A DNA stretch of 64,000 nt from an uncultured Cohaesibacter sp. (GCF_963676485.1 NZ_OY781114.1:3922501-3986500); one strand, 5' to 3'; counted from the stretch's first letter, positions 27,575 through 36,978 are shown. Made by a program: numbers and translations. Notes: generated from the sequence alone by a model not told the origin.

Positions 27575-29062
27575 CTATTGGAACGCGGTTTCGGCAAAGC
27601 TGCGCAGTTTACGAGAATGAAGCCGTTCGATTGGCATCCCTCTCAAAGTCTCCATGGCCTTGATACCGATCTTGAGATGCTGGCGAACCTGCTGGGTGTA
27701 GAAGTCACTGGCCATACCGGGCAGTTTCAATTCTCCATGCAGGGGCTTGTCTGACACGCAGAGCAGGGTGCCATAGGGCACGCGGAAGCGGAACCCGTTC
27801 GCTGCAATGGCTGCCGATTCCATATCAAGGCCAATGGCGCGGGATTGGGACAGCCGCTCGACCGGCTCCTTATGGTCGCGCAATTCCCAGTTTCTGTTGT
27901 CTATGGAAGCAACGGTGCCGGTTCGCATGATGCGCTTGAGTTCGTAATTCTTGAGCCCTGTGATGTCTGCGACGGCATCTTCCAAAGCCACCTGAATTTC
28001 TGCGAGCGCAGGAATGGGCACCCATGTTGGCAGGTCGGCATCCAGAACATGATCCTCGCGTACATAGCCATGGGCTAGAACATAATCTCCCAACCGCTGT
28101 GTGTTGCGCAGGCCGGCGCAATGGCCCAGCATGAGCCATGCATGGGGCCGCAATACCGCGATATGGTCCGTAATGGTTTTCGCATTGGAAGGACCGACGC
28201 CAATATTGACCAGCGTGATGCCATTCTGATCTTTGCGCTTGAGATGATAGGCGGGCATCTGCGGTAGGCGCGGTGGCGCTTCACCTTCAACAGGTTCGGT
28301 TGCGCCCGAAGGCGTAATCTGATTGCCGACTTCCACGAATTCCATATAGTCTTCAGAGCCATTTGCCATCTGTTCTCTGGCCCAATTCACGAATTCATCG
28401 ATATAGAACTGGTAATTGGTGAACAGGATGAAATTCTGGAAATGCTCCGGCTTGGTGGCGGTGTAGTGGGCCAGTCGATGCAGGGAATAGTCGATGCGCG
28501 GGCCGGTGAAGGGCGCCAGCGGGACGACTTCATCTGGGCCGTAATGCTGCGTTCCGTTGACAATTGCATCATCCGTGATGGCAAGGTCAGGCACATCAAA
28601 CACATCGCGCAAGGGACGCGACCATGTTTCGGGCAAGGCGCCTTCCACATTCATGCCATTTGGCCAGGCAAAATGAATGGGGATCGGGGTCATGGATGGC
28701 CCCACTTCAATGGCGACATTGTGGTTCGACAAGAGCAATTCGATCTGCTGTTTGAGATAATTGCTAAACAGATCCGGACGGGAAATAGTCGTGGAATAGG
28801 TGCCCGGTCCCGGCACATGCCCAAATGACAAGCGGGAATCAATTTGAGCGTGCGTATCCGTCGTCATGCGGATTTCAGGATAGGTCGCACGATAGCGCCC
28901 GGCTGATGGGACATCATGCTGGGCGACGCGCGTAAAGGCATCTCTGAGGAATTCAGTATGAACTTGGTAAATATCCAGTAGTCGCTGGATGGCAGCTTCT
29001 GCATCACGAAATGTTTCATGGCTGAAGCGATCCGGAGCGATCGTGGAAAAGGGTGTCTTCAT
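27575..29062 (-). CDS. amn: AMP nucleosidase
   Basis: AMP nucleosidase splits AMP into adenine and ribose 5-phosphate, controlling the adenylate pool. The 495-residue protein has the family's N-terminal domain (SRPDLFSNYLKQQIELLLSNHN and VEVGPSMTPIPIHFAW region) and a C-terminal purine nucleoside phosphorylase-like domain. The latter has ITLVNIGVGPSNAKTITDHIAVLRPHAWLMLGHCAGLR, the nucleoside-site LDMESAAIAANGFRFRVPYGTLLCVSDKPLHGE with Asp in SDKP, and LKIGIKAMETLRG. GGAG lies 9 bases before the ATG. It is a single gene, convergent with the second EAL gene and divergent from a small secreted protein gene. Confidence 0.96.
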   Translation of the reverse strand: MKTPFSTIAPDRFSHETFRDAEAAIQRLLDIYQVHTEFLRDAFTRVAQHDVPSAGRYRATYPEIRMTTDTHAQIDSRLSFGHVPGPGTYSTTISRPDLFSNYLKQQIELLLSNHNVAIEVGPSMTPIPIHFAWPNGMNVEGALPETWSRPLRDVFDVPDLAITDDAIVNGTQHYGPDEVVPLAPFTGPRIDYSLHRLAHYTATKPEHFQNFILFTNYQFYIDEFVNWAREQMANGSEDYMEFVEVGNQITPSGATEPVEGEAPPRLPQMPAYHLKRKDQNGITLVNIGVGPSNAKTITDHIAVLRPHAWLMLGHCAGLRNTQRLGDYVLAHGYVREDHVLDADLPTWVPIPALAEIQVALEDAVADITGLKNYELKRIMRTGTVASIDNRNWELRDHKEPVERLSQSRAIGLDMESAAIAANGFRFRVPYGTLLCVSDKPLHGELKLPGMASDFYTQQVRQHLKIGIKAMETLRGMPIERLHSRKLRSFAETAFQ

Positions 29063-29100
29063 TTATTTATTCTCCTTTTCCTCTGGCCTTTTCAGGTGTT

Positions 29101-29129
29101 TTGACAAAAAGGTCAAGGGAAAATGTTAT
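29101..29129 (+). promoter_or_regulatory. Candidate sigma70-type promoter
   Basis: TTGACA (29101-29106), 17 bases, TGTTAT (29124-29129). It is the closest consensus match noticed in the window. It lies about 235 bases before the next plus-strand gene, so it implies either a long leader or an unrecognised short transcript. Confidence 0.45.
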
Positions 29130-29265
29130 ATTGGCAGCAATGTCGGCTTTAGTGTTGCAATTATGTGTACAGCCTTCTGAATTCAAGAGTGACAAATGGC
29201 CGTTCGATTTTCTACGAAAATCCAAATTAGTATTATTGGCTTGAATACCAATCTTGTTCGATTTT

Positions 29266-29297
29266 TTTACAAAAGTATTTTATAATATTTTTGTAAA
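29266..29297. promoter_or_regulatory. AT-rich inverted repeat, possible operator
   Basis: TTTACAAAA (29266-29274) and TTTTGTAAA (29289-29297) form a perfect 9-bp inverted repeat around 14 AT-rich bases, 66 bases upstream of the small secreted protein gene. The size suits a dimeric repressor site; no GC-rich stem is present, so it is not a terminator. Confidence 0.35.
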
Positions 29298-29363
29298 GGG
29301 ATGTATTGAAACTGAATTCTGTATTCATTCACATAACCTTGCGGTGCAGAAAGGGATGCTCTT

Positions 29364-29705
29364 ATGAGAAGAAACTTTTTGTTCGTCGGTATCGGGGCCA
29401 TTTTTGCTTATGCCGCTCTTGTTATTCCTTTGAATATGTCTGCATGGGCCGCTTGTCTTGAGAATGGAGCGGATCAAACGCTCTATGTACTTTTGGAGAG
29501 CGAAAGCGGGAAGATTGAACGCAACTTGCCTGTCGGCGATGTGGTTTGTTTGACTGTCAGCGGCAATATACAAGTGACGGCGACTATTCAGCCCTTTGGT
29601 GGTGCGCGTTTCGGATGCCGTTTCGAGTTTAATGGCAAGCGCCGCTATCTCATCACGCGCTTTAAAACGATGGATAATTGCAAGTTTAAGGATATCAGCA
29701 AGTGA
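29364..29705 (+). CDS. Small secreted protein with four cysteines, function unknown
   Basis: I do not recognise this 113-residue protein. It begins with MRRN and a long hydrophobic run ending NMSAWA-ACLEN, a convincing signal peptide with cleavage near residue 30. The mature part, about 83 residues, has four cysteines (ACLEN, VVCLT, GCRFE, DNCKF) spaced for two disulfides, and a beta-rich pattern (TLYVLLESES, NIQVTATIQPF, RFGCRFEFNG). AAGGGA lies upstream of the ATG. It stands alone ahead of a LysE-type exporter gene 93 bases downstream. The AT-rich promoter region suggests tight regulation. Confidence 0.7.
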   Translation: MRRNFLFVGIGAIFAYAALVIPLNMSAWAACLENGADQTLYVLLESESGKIERNLPVGDVVCLTVSGNIQVTATIQPFGGARFGCRFEFNGKRRYLITRFKTMDNCKFKDISK

Positions 29706-29798
29706 TGCGCGGTTGCGCTTGTACATCTGGCGGGATTGGCAATTTGTATTTTGGTGGTATGATATCGGGTCTTTTTTCCAAATAGATTGCCGATCGCC

Positions 29799-30422
29799 AT
29801 GACCTTTGAATTTTTTCTCACTTCACTTTTTATCGTGATTACACCTGGAACGGGCATGATTTATACGCTCGTGGTGACCTTGCGCCGGGGCCTGCGCATG
29901 GGGTTGCTTGCTGCGCTGGGTGGGACGCTCTCAATTATTTCTCACATTACTGCGGCGGTGCTCGGGCTTGCTGCCTTGTTGCATGCCAGCGCGATGGCTT
30001 TTCAGATGGTCAAATTTGCGGGCGTCGCCTATCTTCTCTATATGGCCTACAAGATGTTGAAAGACAAAGAGCAGTTCGATGCCGAAAGCCTGGATGCCGA
30101 ACTCGTGCATGGGCCTTCGGCTTTGGGCATTGTGCGAGACGGAATCTTGCTCAACCTGCTCAATCCGAAACTTTCGATCTTCTTTTTGGCCTTCCTGCCG
30201 CAATTTGTCGATGTGAATACCGCAAGCCCGATGCTTGATATGGTGGAACTGGGGGGCGTCTTCATGGTGATGACACTTCTGGTCTTTGCCATTGTGGGCG
30301 TCGCTGCGGCTTCGGTGCGGGACAAGCTTTTGTCCCGTCCGGCTGTCATGGCGTGGTTAAAGCGTGGCTTCGCTGCGACCTTCGTTGCTCTTGGGGCAAA
30401 GCTGGCTCTTACGCAGCGCTGA
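29799..30422 (+). CDS. LysE/RhtB family amino-acid exporter
   Basis: This 207-residue membrane protein of the LysE/RhtB superfamily exports amino acids or related metabolites. It shows the typical opening FFLTSLFIVITPGTGMIYTLVVTLRRG, where the PGP motif reads PGT. Helices 2-3 contain GLRMGLLAALGGTLSIISHI, then VKFAGVAYLLYMAYKMLKD, and the conserved GILLNLLNPKLSIFFLAFLPQFVD follows, with about six helices in all. The ATG at 29799 is used; an in-frame TTG at 29787 adds four residues. There is no strong ribosome site. The substrate is unknown. It is followed by a strong bidirectional terminator facing nrdJ. Confidence 0.9.
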   Translation: MTFEFFLTSLFIVITPGTGMIYTLVVTLRRGLRMGLLAALGGTLSIISHITAAVLGLAALLHASAMAFQMVKFAGVAYLLYMAYKMLKDKEQFDAESLDAELVHGPSALGIVRDGILLNLLNPKLSIFFLAFLPQFVDVNTASPMLDMVELGGVFMVMTLLVFAIVGVAAASVRDKLLSRPAVMAWLKRGFAATFVALGAKLALTQR

Positions 30423-30452
30423 CAATATCTTGCGTTGGTTTCAACTGAAATG

Positions 30453-30484
30453 AAAAACCCCGCTCAATGTGAGCGGGGTTTTTG
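30453..30484. terminator. Bidirectional terminator between the LysE-type gene and nrdJ
   Basis: AAAAACCCCGCTC (30453-30465), loop AATGT, GAGCGGGGTTTTT (30471-30483): a 13-bp perfect stem with A- and T-runs on the two sides, between convergent genes. Confidence 0.92.
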
Positions 30485-30530
30485 TTTGTTTGCTGGGTTG
30501 GGTGTGAAGCACCCAATGTCTGCCTGACGA

Positions 30531-33500
30531 TCAGGAGCAGCCGCTCGTTGCACCGCAGGTGTCGCATTTCAGGCAGGTGCCGTTGCGCACCATGGTGAAG
30601 TTGCCACATTCTGGGCAGCTCTCGCCTTCATAGCCTTTCATGCGGGCCAGCGCGATCTGGTCTGCCTTGCTCTCGGTCTTGCCGACAGCTGGGGCAGGGC
30701 TTGGCTGAACCTGACTGTCCGGCTTCAACATCGTGGTTGCACTGGACGGGATGGCCGTCTTGGTGGTTGGCGTTGGAGCATGAGCGTGATCATCATGGTC
30801 ATGATCATGATGATGCGCATGATCAAATTCCTGCAAACGCGCATATTCCTTGCCATCCACGAGCTTGAAGCGCTCAGCCTTGCCGCGCAGAAGACCCTTG
30901 GAAATCGGTACAGGGATTTTCCCTTCGGCGCTGCCTTTGCCTGTTGACGTCGTGGCGATGTCATCAGGGTTGACGTGAGCCAGATCATGGCGATCCAGAT
31001 AGGATACGGCCAGTTCGCGGAAGACATAGTCAAGAATGGACGTGGCGTTCTTGATGGCTTCGTTGCCCTGAACCATGCCAGCCGGTTCGAACCGGGTGAA
31101 GGTGAAGGCATCGACATATTCATCAAGCGGCACACCATATTGCAGGCCGAGAGAAATGGCGATTGCGAAGTTGTTCATCAAGCTACGGAAAGCGGCGCCT
31201 TCCTTATGCATATCGATGAAGATTTCGCCAATCTGACCATCGTCATATTCGCCCGTACGCAGGTAAACCTTATGCCCGCCGACGGTTGCCTTCTGGGTGT
31301 ATCCCTTACGACGATCCGGCAGTTTGAGGCGTTCGCGCACACGATGCTCGACAACGCGCTCAACCACACGTTCGACAACCTTTTCGGAAACCAGCGCGGC
31401 GCGTTCTGGCATCGGAGCGGCAGCGATTGCTTCGGCTGCGTCTTCTGCTTCTTCCGCATCGTCATCCAATAGCTGGCTGTTGAGCGGCTGGGACAACTTG
31501 GAGCCATCTCGATAGAGCGCATTGGCCTTCAAAGCCAGCTGCCAGGACATCATGTAGGCGTTCTTGCAATCCTCAACCGTAGCATCATTTGGCATGTTGA
31601 TCGTTTTGGAGATCGCGCCAGTGATGAAAGGCTGGGACGCAGCCATCATCTGGATATGGCTTTCAACCGAGAGATAACGCTTTCCGATACGACCGCAAGG
31701 GTTGGCGCAATCAAAGACCGGAAGATGCTCATCCTTCAGATGCGGAGCCCCTTCAAGGGTCATCGCGCCGCAGACATGAATGTTGGCAACATCGATTTCT
31801 TCCTTGCTGAAGCCCATATAAGCCAGCAGGTCGAAATGTGGGTCCTCAAGCTGTTCGTCGCTTGCACCAAGCACCTCTTTGCAGAAGTCCTCGCCCAGCG
31901 TCCATTTGTTGAAGGCAAACTTGATATCGAACGCGCTGGCAAGGCCGCCTTCGATGGTTTCAAGCTTCTCGTCCGTCAGGCCTTTTTCCTTAAGGGCATT
32001 GTGGCTGATGGCGTTGCAGTTTTTCAAAGTGCCATGACCAACCGCGTAGGTTTCCATGTCCTTGATCTGCTGGTCGGTATAGCCGAGCTTTTTCAGGGCA
32101 TTGGGCACGGTGCGGTTGATGATTTTGAAATATCCGCCGCCTGCGAGCTTCTTGAATTTGACCAGTGCGAAGTCCGGTTCAATGCCGGTAGTGTCGCAAT
32201 CCATGACGAGGCCAATGGTGCCGGTTGGGGCGACCACAGTGGTCTGGGCGTTGCGATAGCCATATTGCTGACCAAGCTCAAGAGCCTTGTCCCATGCCTT
32301 AACAGCATGATTGATCAGGGCCTTGTCTTTGCAGCTTTCATGGTCAAGCGGTACCGGGTTGATATCGAGATTCTCATAGCCATCGGTGTCGCCATAGGCG
32401 GCGCGGCGGTGGTTGCGGATGACGCGCAGCATATGCGAAGCGTTGGCTTCGTAGCGCTCGAAGGCCCCAAGTTCCTTGGCCATTTCAGCCGAGGTTGCAT
32501 AAGAGGTGCCGGTCATGAGAGCGGAGATTGCGGCACAGATGGCGCGGCCTTCGTCGCTGTCATAAGGGATGCCGGAGGTCATCAGCAGGCCGCCGATGTT
32601 GGCATAGCCCAGACCCAGCGTACGATAGAGATAGGACCGTTCTGCGATTTCCGGTGAAGGGAACTGGGCCATGAGAACGGAAATTTCCAGAACCATGGTC
32701 CACAGACGCACCGTGTGTTCGAATTCTTCGACAGCAAAGTTGCCGTCCTGCTGCTGGAACTGCAGGAGGTTGATGGAGGCCAGGTTGCAAGCCGTATTGT
32801 CAAGGAACATATATTCCGAGCACGGGTTGGAGGCGATGATTTCGCCATCGGCCAGGCAGGTGTGCCAATCGTTGATCGTGGTGTGGAACTGAAGGCCCGG
32901 ATCGGCAGATGCCCAAGCCGCATAGCCAATCTGTTCCCACAGGTCTTTTGCTTTCACGGTCTTGCGAACGTCACCCTTGATACGACCAATCAGGTTCCAG
33001 TCGCGGTCTTCCTTCACGGCGTTGAGGAAGTCGTCGGTGATGCGTACGGAGTTGTTGGAGTTCTGGCCTGCTACCGTCAGATAGGCTGCGCTATCCCAGT
33101 CGGTGTTGTAGGTTTCAAACTCGATATCCTTGTAGCCCTGCTTGGCAAACTGGATGACGCGGCGGATATAGTTTTCCGGAACCTGCATCTTCTTGGCTGC
33201 ACGGATTTCGCGCTTGAGGGCAGGGTTCTTGAGCGGATCGAAGCATTCATCATTGGAGCCCTGACAATTCACGCAGGCCTTCATGATGGCTTTGAGATGC
33301 TTGGAAACAATCTTGGAGCCGGTGACAATCGCGGCGACCTTTTCTTCTTCCTTGACCTTCCAGCTGATATAGTTCTCGATATCCGGGTGGTCGATGTCAA
33401 CCACCACCATCTTGGCCGCGCGACGCGTGGTGCCGCCAGACTTGATGGCTCCTGCAGCGCGGTCGCCGATCTTGAGGAAGGACATAAGGCCAGAGCTCTT

Positions 33501-34247
33501 GCCGCCACCGGAGAGGGGTTCACCTTCCGAGCGCAAGGAGGAGAAGTTGGTGCCGGTGCCGGAGCCATATTTGAACAGACGTGCTTCACGAACCCACAGA
33601 TCCATGATGCCGCCTTCATTGACCAGATCATCGTCGATGGACTGGATGAAGCAGGCATGCGGCTGGGGATGCTCATAAGCGGTTGCAGAGCGGGTCAGGC
33701 GGCCGGTTTCAAAGTCGACATAATGGTGACCCTGGCTTGGGCCGTCGATGCCATAGGCCCAATGCAGGCCGGTGTTGAACCACTGCGGAGAGTTGGGGGC
33801 GACGCGCTGGGTGCAGAGCATATAGCGCAGTTCATCATAAAAGGCGCGCGCATCGGCGTCGGTGTCAAAATAGCCACCTTTCCAGCCCCAATAGGTCCAT
33901 GTGCCTGCGAGACGGTCAAAGACCTGTGTGGAGGACATTTCCGGGCCGAAGCGTTCGTCTTCTGGCAGCTGGCTTAGCGCTTCTTCGTCCGGGACGGAGC
34001 GCCACAGCCAGGAAGGAACGGAATTTTCTTCAACGCGTTTCAGGGCAGCCGGTACGCCTGCCTTGCGGAAATATTTCTGAGCCAGAATATCTGCTGCTAC
34101 CTGAGACCAGCTTGTGGGCACATCGATATTCTCGAGGCGAAACACGATTGACCCGTCCGGGTTACGGATTTCACTCGTAGCCTTACGAAACTCGATGGAA
34201 TCGTATGCTGATTTTCCTTCAGTGGTATAGCGCCGCTCTACACGCAT
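30531..34247 (-). CDS. nrdJ: Adenosylcobalamin-dependent ribonucleotide reductase (class II)
   Basis: NrdJ reduces ribonucleotides to deoxyribonucleotides using adenosylcobalamin as radical source and works with or without oxygen. The 1238-residue protein has the core barrel with [21 protein letters not shown]-type active-site Cys and Asn, [15 protein letters not shown], and [27 protein letters not shown] long C-terminal part carries [35 protein letters not shown] (vitamin B12-type TSCPD domain). It ends with a zinc-ribbon/redox tail with [21 protein letters not shown] His/Asp-rich linker lies near residues 1140-1157. The ATG at 34247 has AAGGGGA 6 bases upstream. The 680-base upstream region carries NrdR-like boxes. 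No nrdAB is in view; whether this is the only reductase is unknown. Confidence 0.96.
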   Translation of the reverse strand: MRVERRYTTEGKSAYDSIEFRKATSEIRNPDGSIVFRLENIDVPTSWSQVAADILAQKYFRKAGVPAALKRVEENSVPSWLWRSVPDEEALSQLPEDERFGPEMSSTQVFDRLAGTWTYWGWKGGYFDTDADARAFYDELRYMLCTQRVAPNSPQWFNTGLHWAYGIDGPSQGHHYVDFETGRLTRSATAYEHPQPHACFIQSIDDDLVNEGGIMDLWVREARLFKYGSGTGTNFSSLRSEGEPLSGGGKSSGLMSFLKIGDRAAGAIKSGGTTRRAAKMVVVDIDHPDIENYISWKVKEEEKVAAIVTGSKIVSKHLKAIMKACVNCQGSNDECFDPLKNPALKREIRAAKKMQVPENYIRRVIQFAKQGYKDIEFETYNTDWDSAAYLTVAGQNSNNSVRITDDFLNAVKEDRDWNLIGRIKGDVRKTVKAKDLWEQIGYAAWASADPGLQFHTTINDWHTCLADGEIIASNPCSEYMFLDNTACNLASINLLQFQQQDGNFAVEEFEHTVRLWTMVLEISVLMAQFPSPEIAERSYLYRTLGLGYANIGGLLMTSGIPYDSDEGRAICAAISALMTGTSYATSAEMAKELGAFERYEANASHMLRVIRNHRRAAYGDTDGYENLDINPVPLDHESCKDKALINHAVKAWDKALELGQQYGYRNAQTTVVAPTGTIGLVMDCDTTGIEPDFALVKFKKLAGGGYFKIINRTVPNALKKLGYTDQQIKDMETYAVGHGTLKNCNAISHNALKEKGLTDEKLETIEGGLASAFDIKFAFNKWTLGEDFCKEVLGASDEQLEDPHFDLLAYMGFSKEEIDVANIHVCGAMTLEGAPHLKDEHLPVFDCANPCGRIGKRYLSVESHIQMMAASQPFITGAISKTINMPNDATVEDCKNAYMMSWQLALKANALYRDGSKLSQPLNSQLLDDDAEEAEDAAEAIAAAPMPERAALVSEKVVERVVERVVEHRVRERLKLPDRRKGYTQKATVGGHKVYLRTGEYDDGQIGEIFIDMHKEGAAFRSLMNNFAIAISLGLQYGVPLDEYVDAFTFTRFEPAGMVQGNEAIKNATSILDYVFRELAVSYLDRHDLAHVNPDDIATTSTGKGSAEGKIPVPISKGLLRGKAERFKLVDGKEYARLQEFDHAHHHDHDHDDHAHAPTPTTKTAIPSSATTMLKPDSQVQPSPAPAVGKTESKADQIALARMKGYEGESCPECGNFTMVRNGTCLKCDTCGATSGCS

Positions 34248-34436
34248 TATAAATCCCCTTAGCAAAGGTATCGCTGACATCATTTTGAGGTCAGCAGGCT
34301 GAATGGTCATTCGATCAGATTTCCTGGCCTCGGAAAGAGCCGATCTCCTGAAAAAGTTCTGAATCTGTGTCACAAGCGAATCGTGGCACAATGGCTTCGT
34401 CTTGTTGACACCAGTAGATCGTCATAAGGTTAACAA

Positions 34437-34484
34437 AATCTATATGTGGTGTCCATGTTGTGTTGGCGGGTCTATATCTTGTGC
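34437..34484. promoter_or_regulatory. Tandem NrdR-like boxes, proximal pair
   Basis: AATCTATATGTGGTGT (34437-34452) and GGTCTATATCTTGTGC (34469-34484) each resemble the NrdR palindrome ACACWATATWTWGTGT around the core CTATAT. Their registers are exactly 32 bp apart, the three-helical-turn spacing known for NrdR tandem sites. They lie about 190-240 bases upstream of nrdJ. NrdR is the ATP-cone repressor of ribonucleotide reductase genes. Confidence 0.65.
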
Positions 34485-34688
34485 TTCTTGCTTTTCCCTC
34501 CCTGTTTCAAGCGCATAAAAATCCCAGACCCGGAACCATCAACAAGCACAGCGCTACCCGCTGGCCGTTTCAAATTGGATCTTGGTTCTTTTTCATGATG
34601 CTGGAACAGGAAGTCTGGAGCACAGGTCCAGAGACGCCACTGTCTTGACGGATCGGATTATGGATTTTTGCGATGACGAACGCAATAA

Positions 34689-34736
34689 GGACTATGCCTT
34701 GTGTGTTCCGATTTTGTGTCAATCTATATGTAGTGT
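34689..34736. promoter_or_regulatory. Tandem NrdR-like boxes, distal pair
   Basis: GGACTATGCCTTGTGT (34689-34704) and AATCTATATGTAGTGT (34721-34736) are again 32 bp apart. The second is the best match in the region (core CTATATGTAG fits C-W-A-T-A-T-N-T-W-G); the first has two core mismatches. It could mark a second, distal nrdJ promoter or a transcript running the other way. Confidence 0.5.
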
Positions 34737-34927
34737 TTTTTGGTCCGTGATCAGGAATGGGAAAAATCTGCGCCTTGGATGGTGGAGCAGTGGGGAAATT
34801 AACTTTCTTAGGCAGTGAAACAAATCTGTTAAAATTGAAATCAAATTGACGGACCCTTTTTGAACGCGAATTAATGGCTTTATGGCATTCTTGGCTCCAC
34901 CCTACGGAAAACAGATAAGAAAACAGC

Positions 34928-35680
34928 ATGTTGGATGGATTTATGGAGCATCAGGCGGCCTACGGGCTGAGTGTCGAATCGCTCGACATTGTTATTGTCG
35001 ACGACTCCAAGTCAGTATTGACGATGATTCGATCTATGATTTCCTCGATGAAGGTGGCTCGGGTTCGCTCCTATGATCGGGGAGACGTTGCGCTGCATGC
35101 GATCATGCACGAACCACCCAATGTCATTGTGACCGACCTGAACATGGCGCCCATGTCTGGTATGCAGCTGCTTAGTCTGATCCGAAATGCAACGATGGAT
35201 CCGCTATGCTACATTCCTGTGATCGTGGTGACTGCCCATGCCACGGAGCAGCGCGTTGCCAAATTGTTTGAAACGGGGGCTCATCATGTCTTGGCCAAGC
35301 CGATGTCGTCTGCTGCAATCCAGCAAAGGATCGCATCCCTTTGCACGGACAAGCGCCTCATGCGCCTTGATGGGGACCGCTATGTAATCGACGGCATGGA
35401 AGAGGTGCTCGAGGAAAAACGATCCAGATTGCGCTCTCTTGCCAAGGCGCGCCAGTTTCATGAGCAGACCCTGCCGCAAGCAAGGCGCAGCCAGCGCGAT
35501 GTCGACCGTATTCTGCATAAAGCGGATGAGGAAGAGGAGTTTGTCGATTCTCTGGCCAAACCATCGCTCTGGAGCGGACGCGGCGCAGGGCGATCCCGCA
35601 AGGAGCCCGATGCCTCGCCAACCTCTACGCGGCCATCGCGGTCGCCACGCTTTGCCAGTGTCGGAGGGCGTCGTCGTTAA
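34928..35680 (+). CDS. Response regulator receiver protein with basic C-terminal tail
   Basis: This 250-residue protein has one CheY-like receiver domain at about residues 18-140: acidic pair Asp25/Asp26 (VIVDDSKSV), phosphoacceptor Asp70 (VIVTDLNMAPMSG), Thr102 (VVTAH) and Lys124 (VLAKPMS). No DNA-binding or enzymatic output domain follows. Residues 140-205 look helical and charged (EEKRSRLRSLAKARQFHEQ), and the last 40 residues are a disordered Arg/Ser/Pro tail. It may signal by protein contact, as in single-domain regulators. No histidine kinase gene is nearby, so the partner is unknown. The ribosome site is weak. Confidence 0.85.
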   Translation: MLDGFMEHQAAYGLSVESLDIVIVDDSKSVLTMIRSMISSMKVARVRSYDRGDVALHAIMHEPPNVIVTDLNMAPMSGMQLLSLIRNATMDPLCYIPVIVVTAHATEQRVAKLFETGAHHVLAKPMSSAAIQQRIASLCTDKRLMRLDGDRYVIDGMEEVLEEKRSRLRSLAKARQFHEQTLPQARRSQRDVDRILHKADEEEEFVDSLAKPSLWSGRGAGRSRKEPDASPTSTRPSRSPRFASVGGRRR

Positions 35681-35793
35681 GAGGCTGCGGGGCGGGCGAT
35701 CCATTCGTCGGATTTTTCTTGCCCCACTCTGGACATCCGCGAAAATATGTAGTCATAGTGTCCCCATTCGAACTGCTCACATAACGGGTTGTC

Positions 35794-36210
35794 ATGAAAA
35801 ACTTTCTGCTTCTTTTGTTCACATGGTGGGGTAAAACGACTTTCGGAACCTGGTTGCACACCAAGCGGTTCGGGGTCTTTGTTGGTGAGGATTCCTTCGG
35901 CAACAAATATTACAAGCAGAATGTTTCCAAAAATAAAAGCTACACGGGCAATCGCAAAGGCGAACGCCGCTGGGTGGTTTATGCCAATCCGGCCGAGGCA
36001 AGCGCTATTCCGGCAGGATGGCATGGCTGGATGCATTATCGCACCGACGTTGCGCCCAGCGAGCAGACGGTTCAGCATTGGGCATGGGAACGCGAGCATC
36101 AGCCGAATATGACCGGCACCGACAAGGCCTATCGCCCAGCGGGCTCTCTGCTGGCTGCACCAACGCCACACTCCGTCTCAGGCGGGGATTATGAGGCATG
36201 GACGCCCTAG
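35794..36210 (+). CDS. NADH:ubiquinone oxidoreductase subunit NDUFA12 (B17.2) homologue
   Basis: This 138-residue homologue of the mitochondrial complex I accessory subunit B17.2 is found in alphaproteobacteria, where it attaches to the peripheral arm. Typical sequence is visible: WWGKTTFGTWLHTKRFGVFVGEDSFGNKYY, GERRWVVYANPAEASAIPAGWHGWMHY and HQPNMTGTDKAYRPAGS. The last stretch is the conserved C-terminal signature. The main nuo operon is elsewhere. It precedes a DUF2155 gene in the same direction, a pairing widespread in this class. Confidence 0.95.
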   Translation: MKNFLLLLFTWWGKTTFGTWLHTKRFGVFVGEDSFGNKYYKQNVSKNKSYTGNRKGERRWVVYANPAEASAIPAGWHGWMHYRTDVAPSEQTVQHWAWEREHQPNMTGTDKAYRPAGSLLAAPTPHSVSGGDYEAWTP

Positions 36211-36515
36211 ATTGCGCCAAGCCCATTCAGCCGTCATTCTCGCTCTGAATTGATTGACGAAGAAATGTCCTTTTCTCCGCTTCATCATGTTTGCAGTCAC
36301 ATTCCAGCCGCATATTCAACGCACAAAAGCATGTGCTTGATCATGTGCGATCTTGCTCCAAGCCGGGGGTATCGGCAAATCAGCCTTGCCTTTTGCCCTA
36401 AAAGAGGGCTAGGAACGGGGTGGTTTTGACATCGGCGCCAAGCACAGCGCTCGGAAGCTACCGATCGTCGGAGTTTGGAATGAATTTTATGCAGTGCTGC
36501 AAAGGGGGCTGGATC
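36211..36515. other. Intergenic region before the DUF2155 gene
   Basis: 305 bases with a small inverted repeat GCCCT/AGGGC (36395-36399 and 36405-36409). Nothing else was identified; a promoter is presumed. Confidence 0.3.
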
Positions 36516-36911
36516 ATGAGAAGAATGGTGATTGCTTCTCTGTTCTTATTGGGTTGCTTGGTGAGCTTGCAGGTCAAGGCAGAAGATGTTTCCAATCCGG
36601 TTGCCACCTTCGCTGGACTGGACAAGATCACTGCCCGTATGATCCAGTTTGATGTCTATATCAACGAGACAGTGCAATTCGGTTCCCTGCAGGTGACACC
36701 GCGGGTTTGCTACACACGTCCGGAGACGGAACGGCAGGAGGAAACCGCATTTGTCGAGGTGGACGAGATCACGCTAGAGCGCAAGGTGCGGCGGATCTTT
36801 ACCGGCTGGATGTTTGCCTCCAGCCCCGGCCTGAATGCTGTCGAACATCCGGTTTATGATGTCTGGCTTGTCGGCTGCAAGCAATCCACCGAAGTACCAA
36901 CGCCCAATTGA
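36516..36911 (+). CDS. DUF2155 domain-containing exported protein
   Basis: This 131-residue protein with an N-terminal signal peptide (MRRMVIASLFLLGCLVSLQVKA-ED) matches the DUF2155 family by its ATFAGLDKITARMIQFDVYINETVQFGSLQVTPRVCYTRP, EETAFVEVDEIT, and FTGWMFASSPGLNAVEHPVYDVWLVGCK segments. Two conserved cysteines (VCYT and VGCK) could form a disulfide in the periplasm. The function of the family is unknown. The ATG at 36516 has AAGGGGG 10 bases upstream; longer in-frame starts would precede the signal peptide. In alphaproteobacteria it typically lies next to the NDUFA12 homologue and aat, as here. Confidence 0.92.
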   Translation: MRRMVIASLFLLGCLVSLQVKAEDVSNPVATFAGLDKITARMIQFDVYINETVQFGSLQVTPRVCYTRPETERQEETAFVEVDEITLERKVRRIFTGWMFASSPGLNAVEHPVYDVWLVGCKQSTEVPTPN

Positions 36912-36978
36912 TCTCGCAGTCGCGAGCGGTGTTCGTTGGACACATTCCACTTATCTTCACTGCTGCGCCTTTGGCGCT

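Larger units (their letters stand above)
29063..29363. other. AT-rich intergenic region upstream of amn and a small secreted protein
   Basis: 301 bases, distinctly A+T-richer than the surroundings. It holds a good sigma70-like promoter on the plus strand and an AT-rich inverted repeat (both listed separately). A 34-codon frame (29140-29244) follows that promoter but has no ribosome site and was not called. Confidence 0.45.
34248..34927. other. Long intergenic region upstream of nrdJ
   Basis: 680 bases without a credible gene between divergent nrdJ and a response-regulator gene. It contains two pairs of NrdR-like boxes (listed separately). I looked for a cobalamin riboswitch B12 box on the minus strand and did not see one. 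Short frames here overlap the boxes and lack ribosome sites. Confidence 0.5.

Noticed and set aside
29140-29244. 34-codon frame after the 29101 promoter
   Set aside because: No ribosome site, no recognisable peptide feature, too short to support.
32715-33977. A 420-codon open frame on the plus strand inside nrdJ
   Set aside because: Antisense to a well-conserved coding region with low-complexity Val/Gly/Ile translation and no ribosome site. The long open frames opposite ppx (13672-14835) and the ABC-F gene (3668-4576) were rejected for the same reason.
34248-34927. Cobalamin riboswitch in the nrdJ leader
   Set aside because: Attractive for a B12-dependent enzyme, but no B12 box of the AGTCAGGAGACCTGCC type is visible on the minus strand here.
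34570-34929. Short frames on both strands in the nrdJ upstream region
   Set aside because: They run across the NrdR-like boxes, lack ribosome sites and have no conserved motif.
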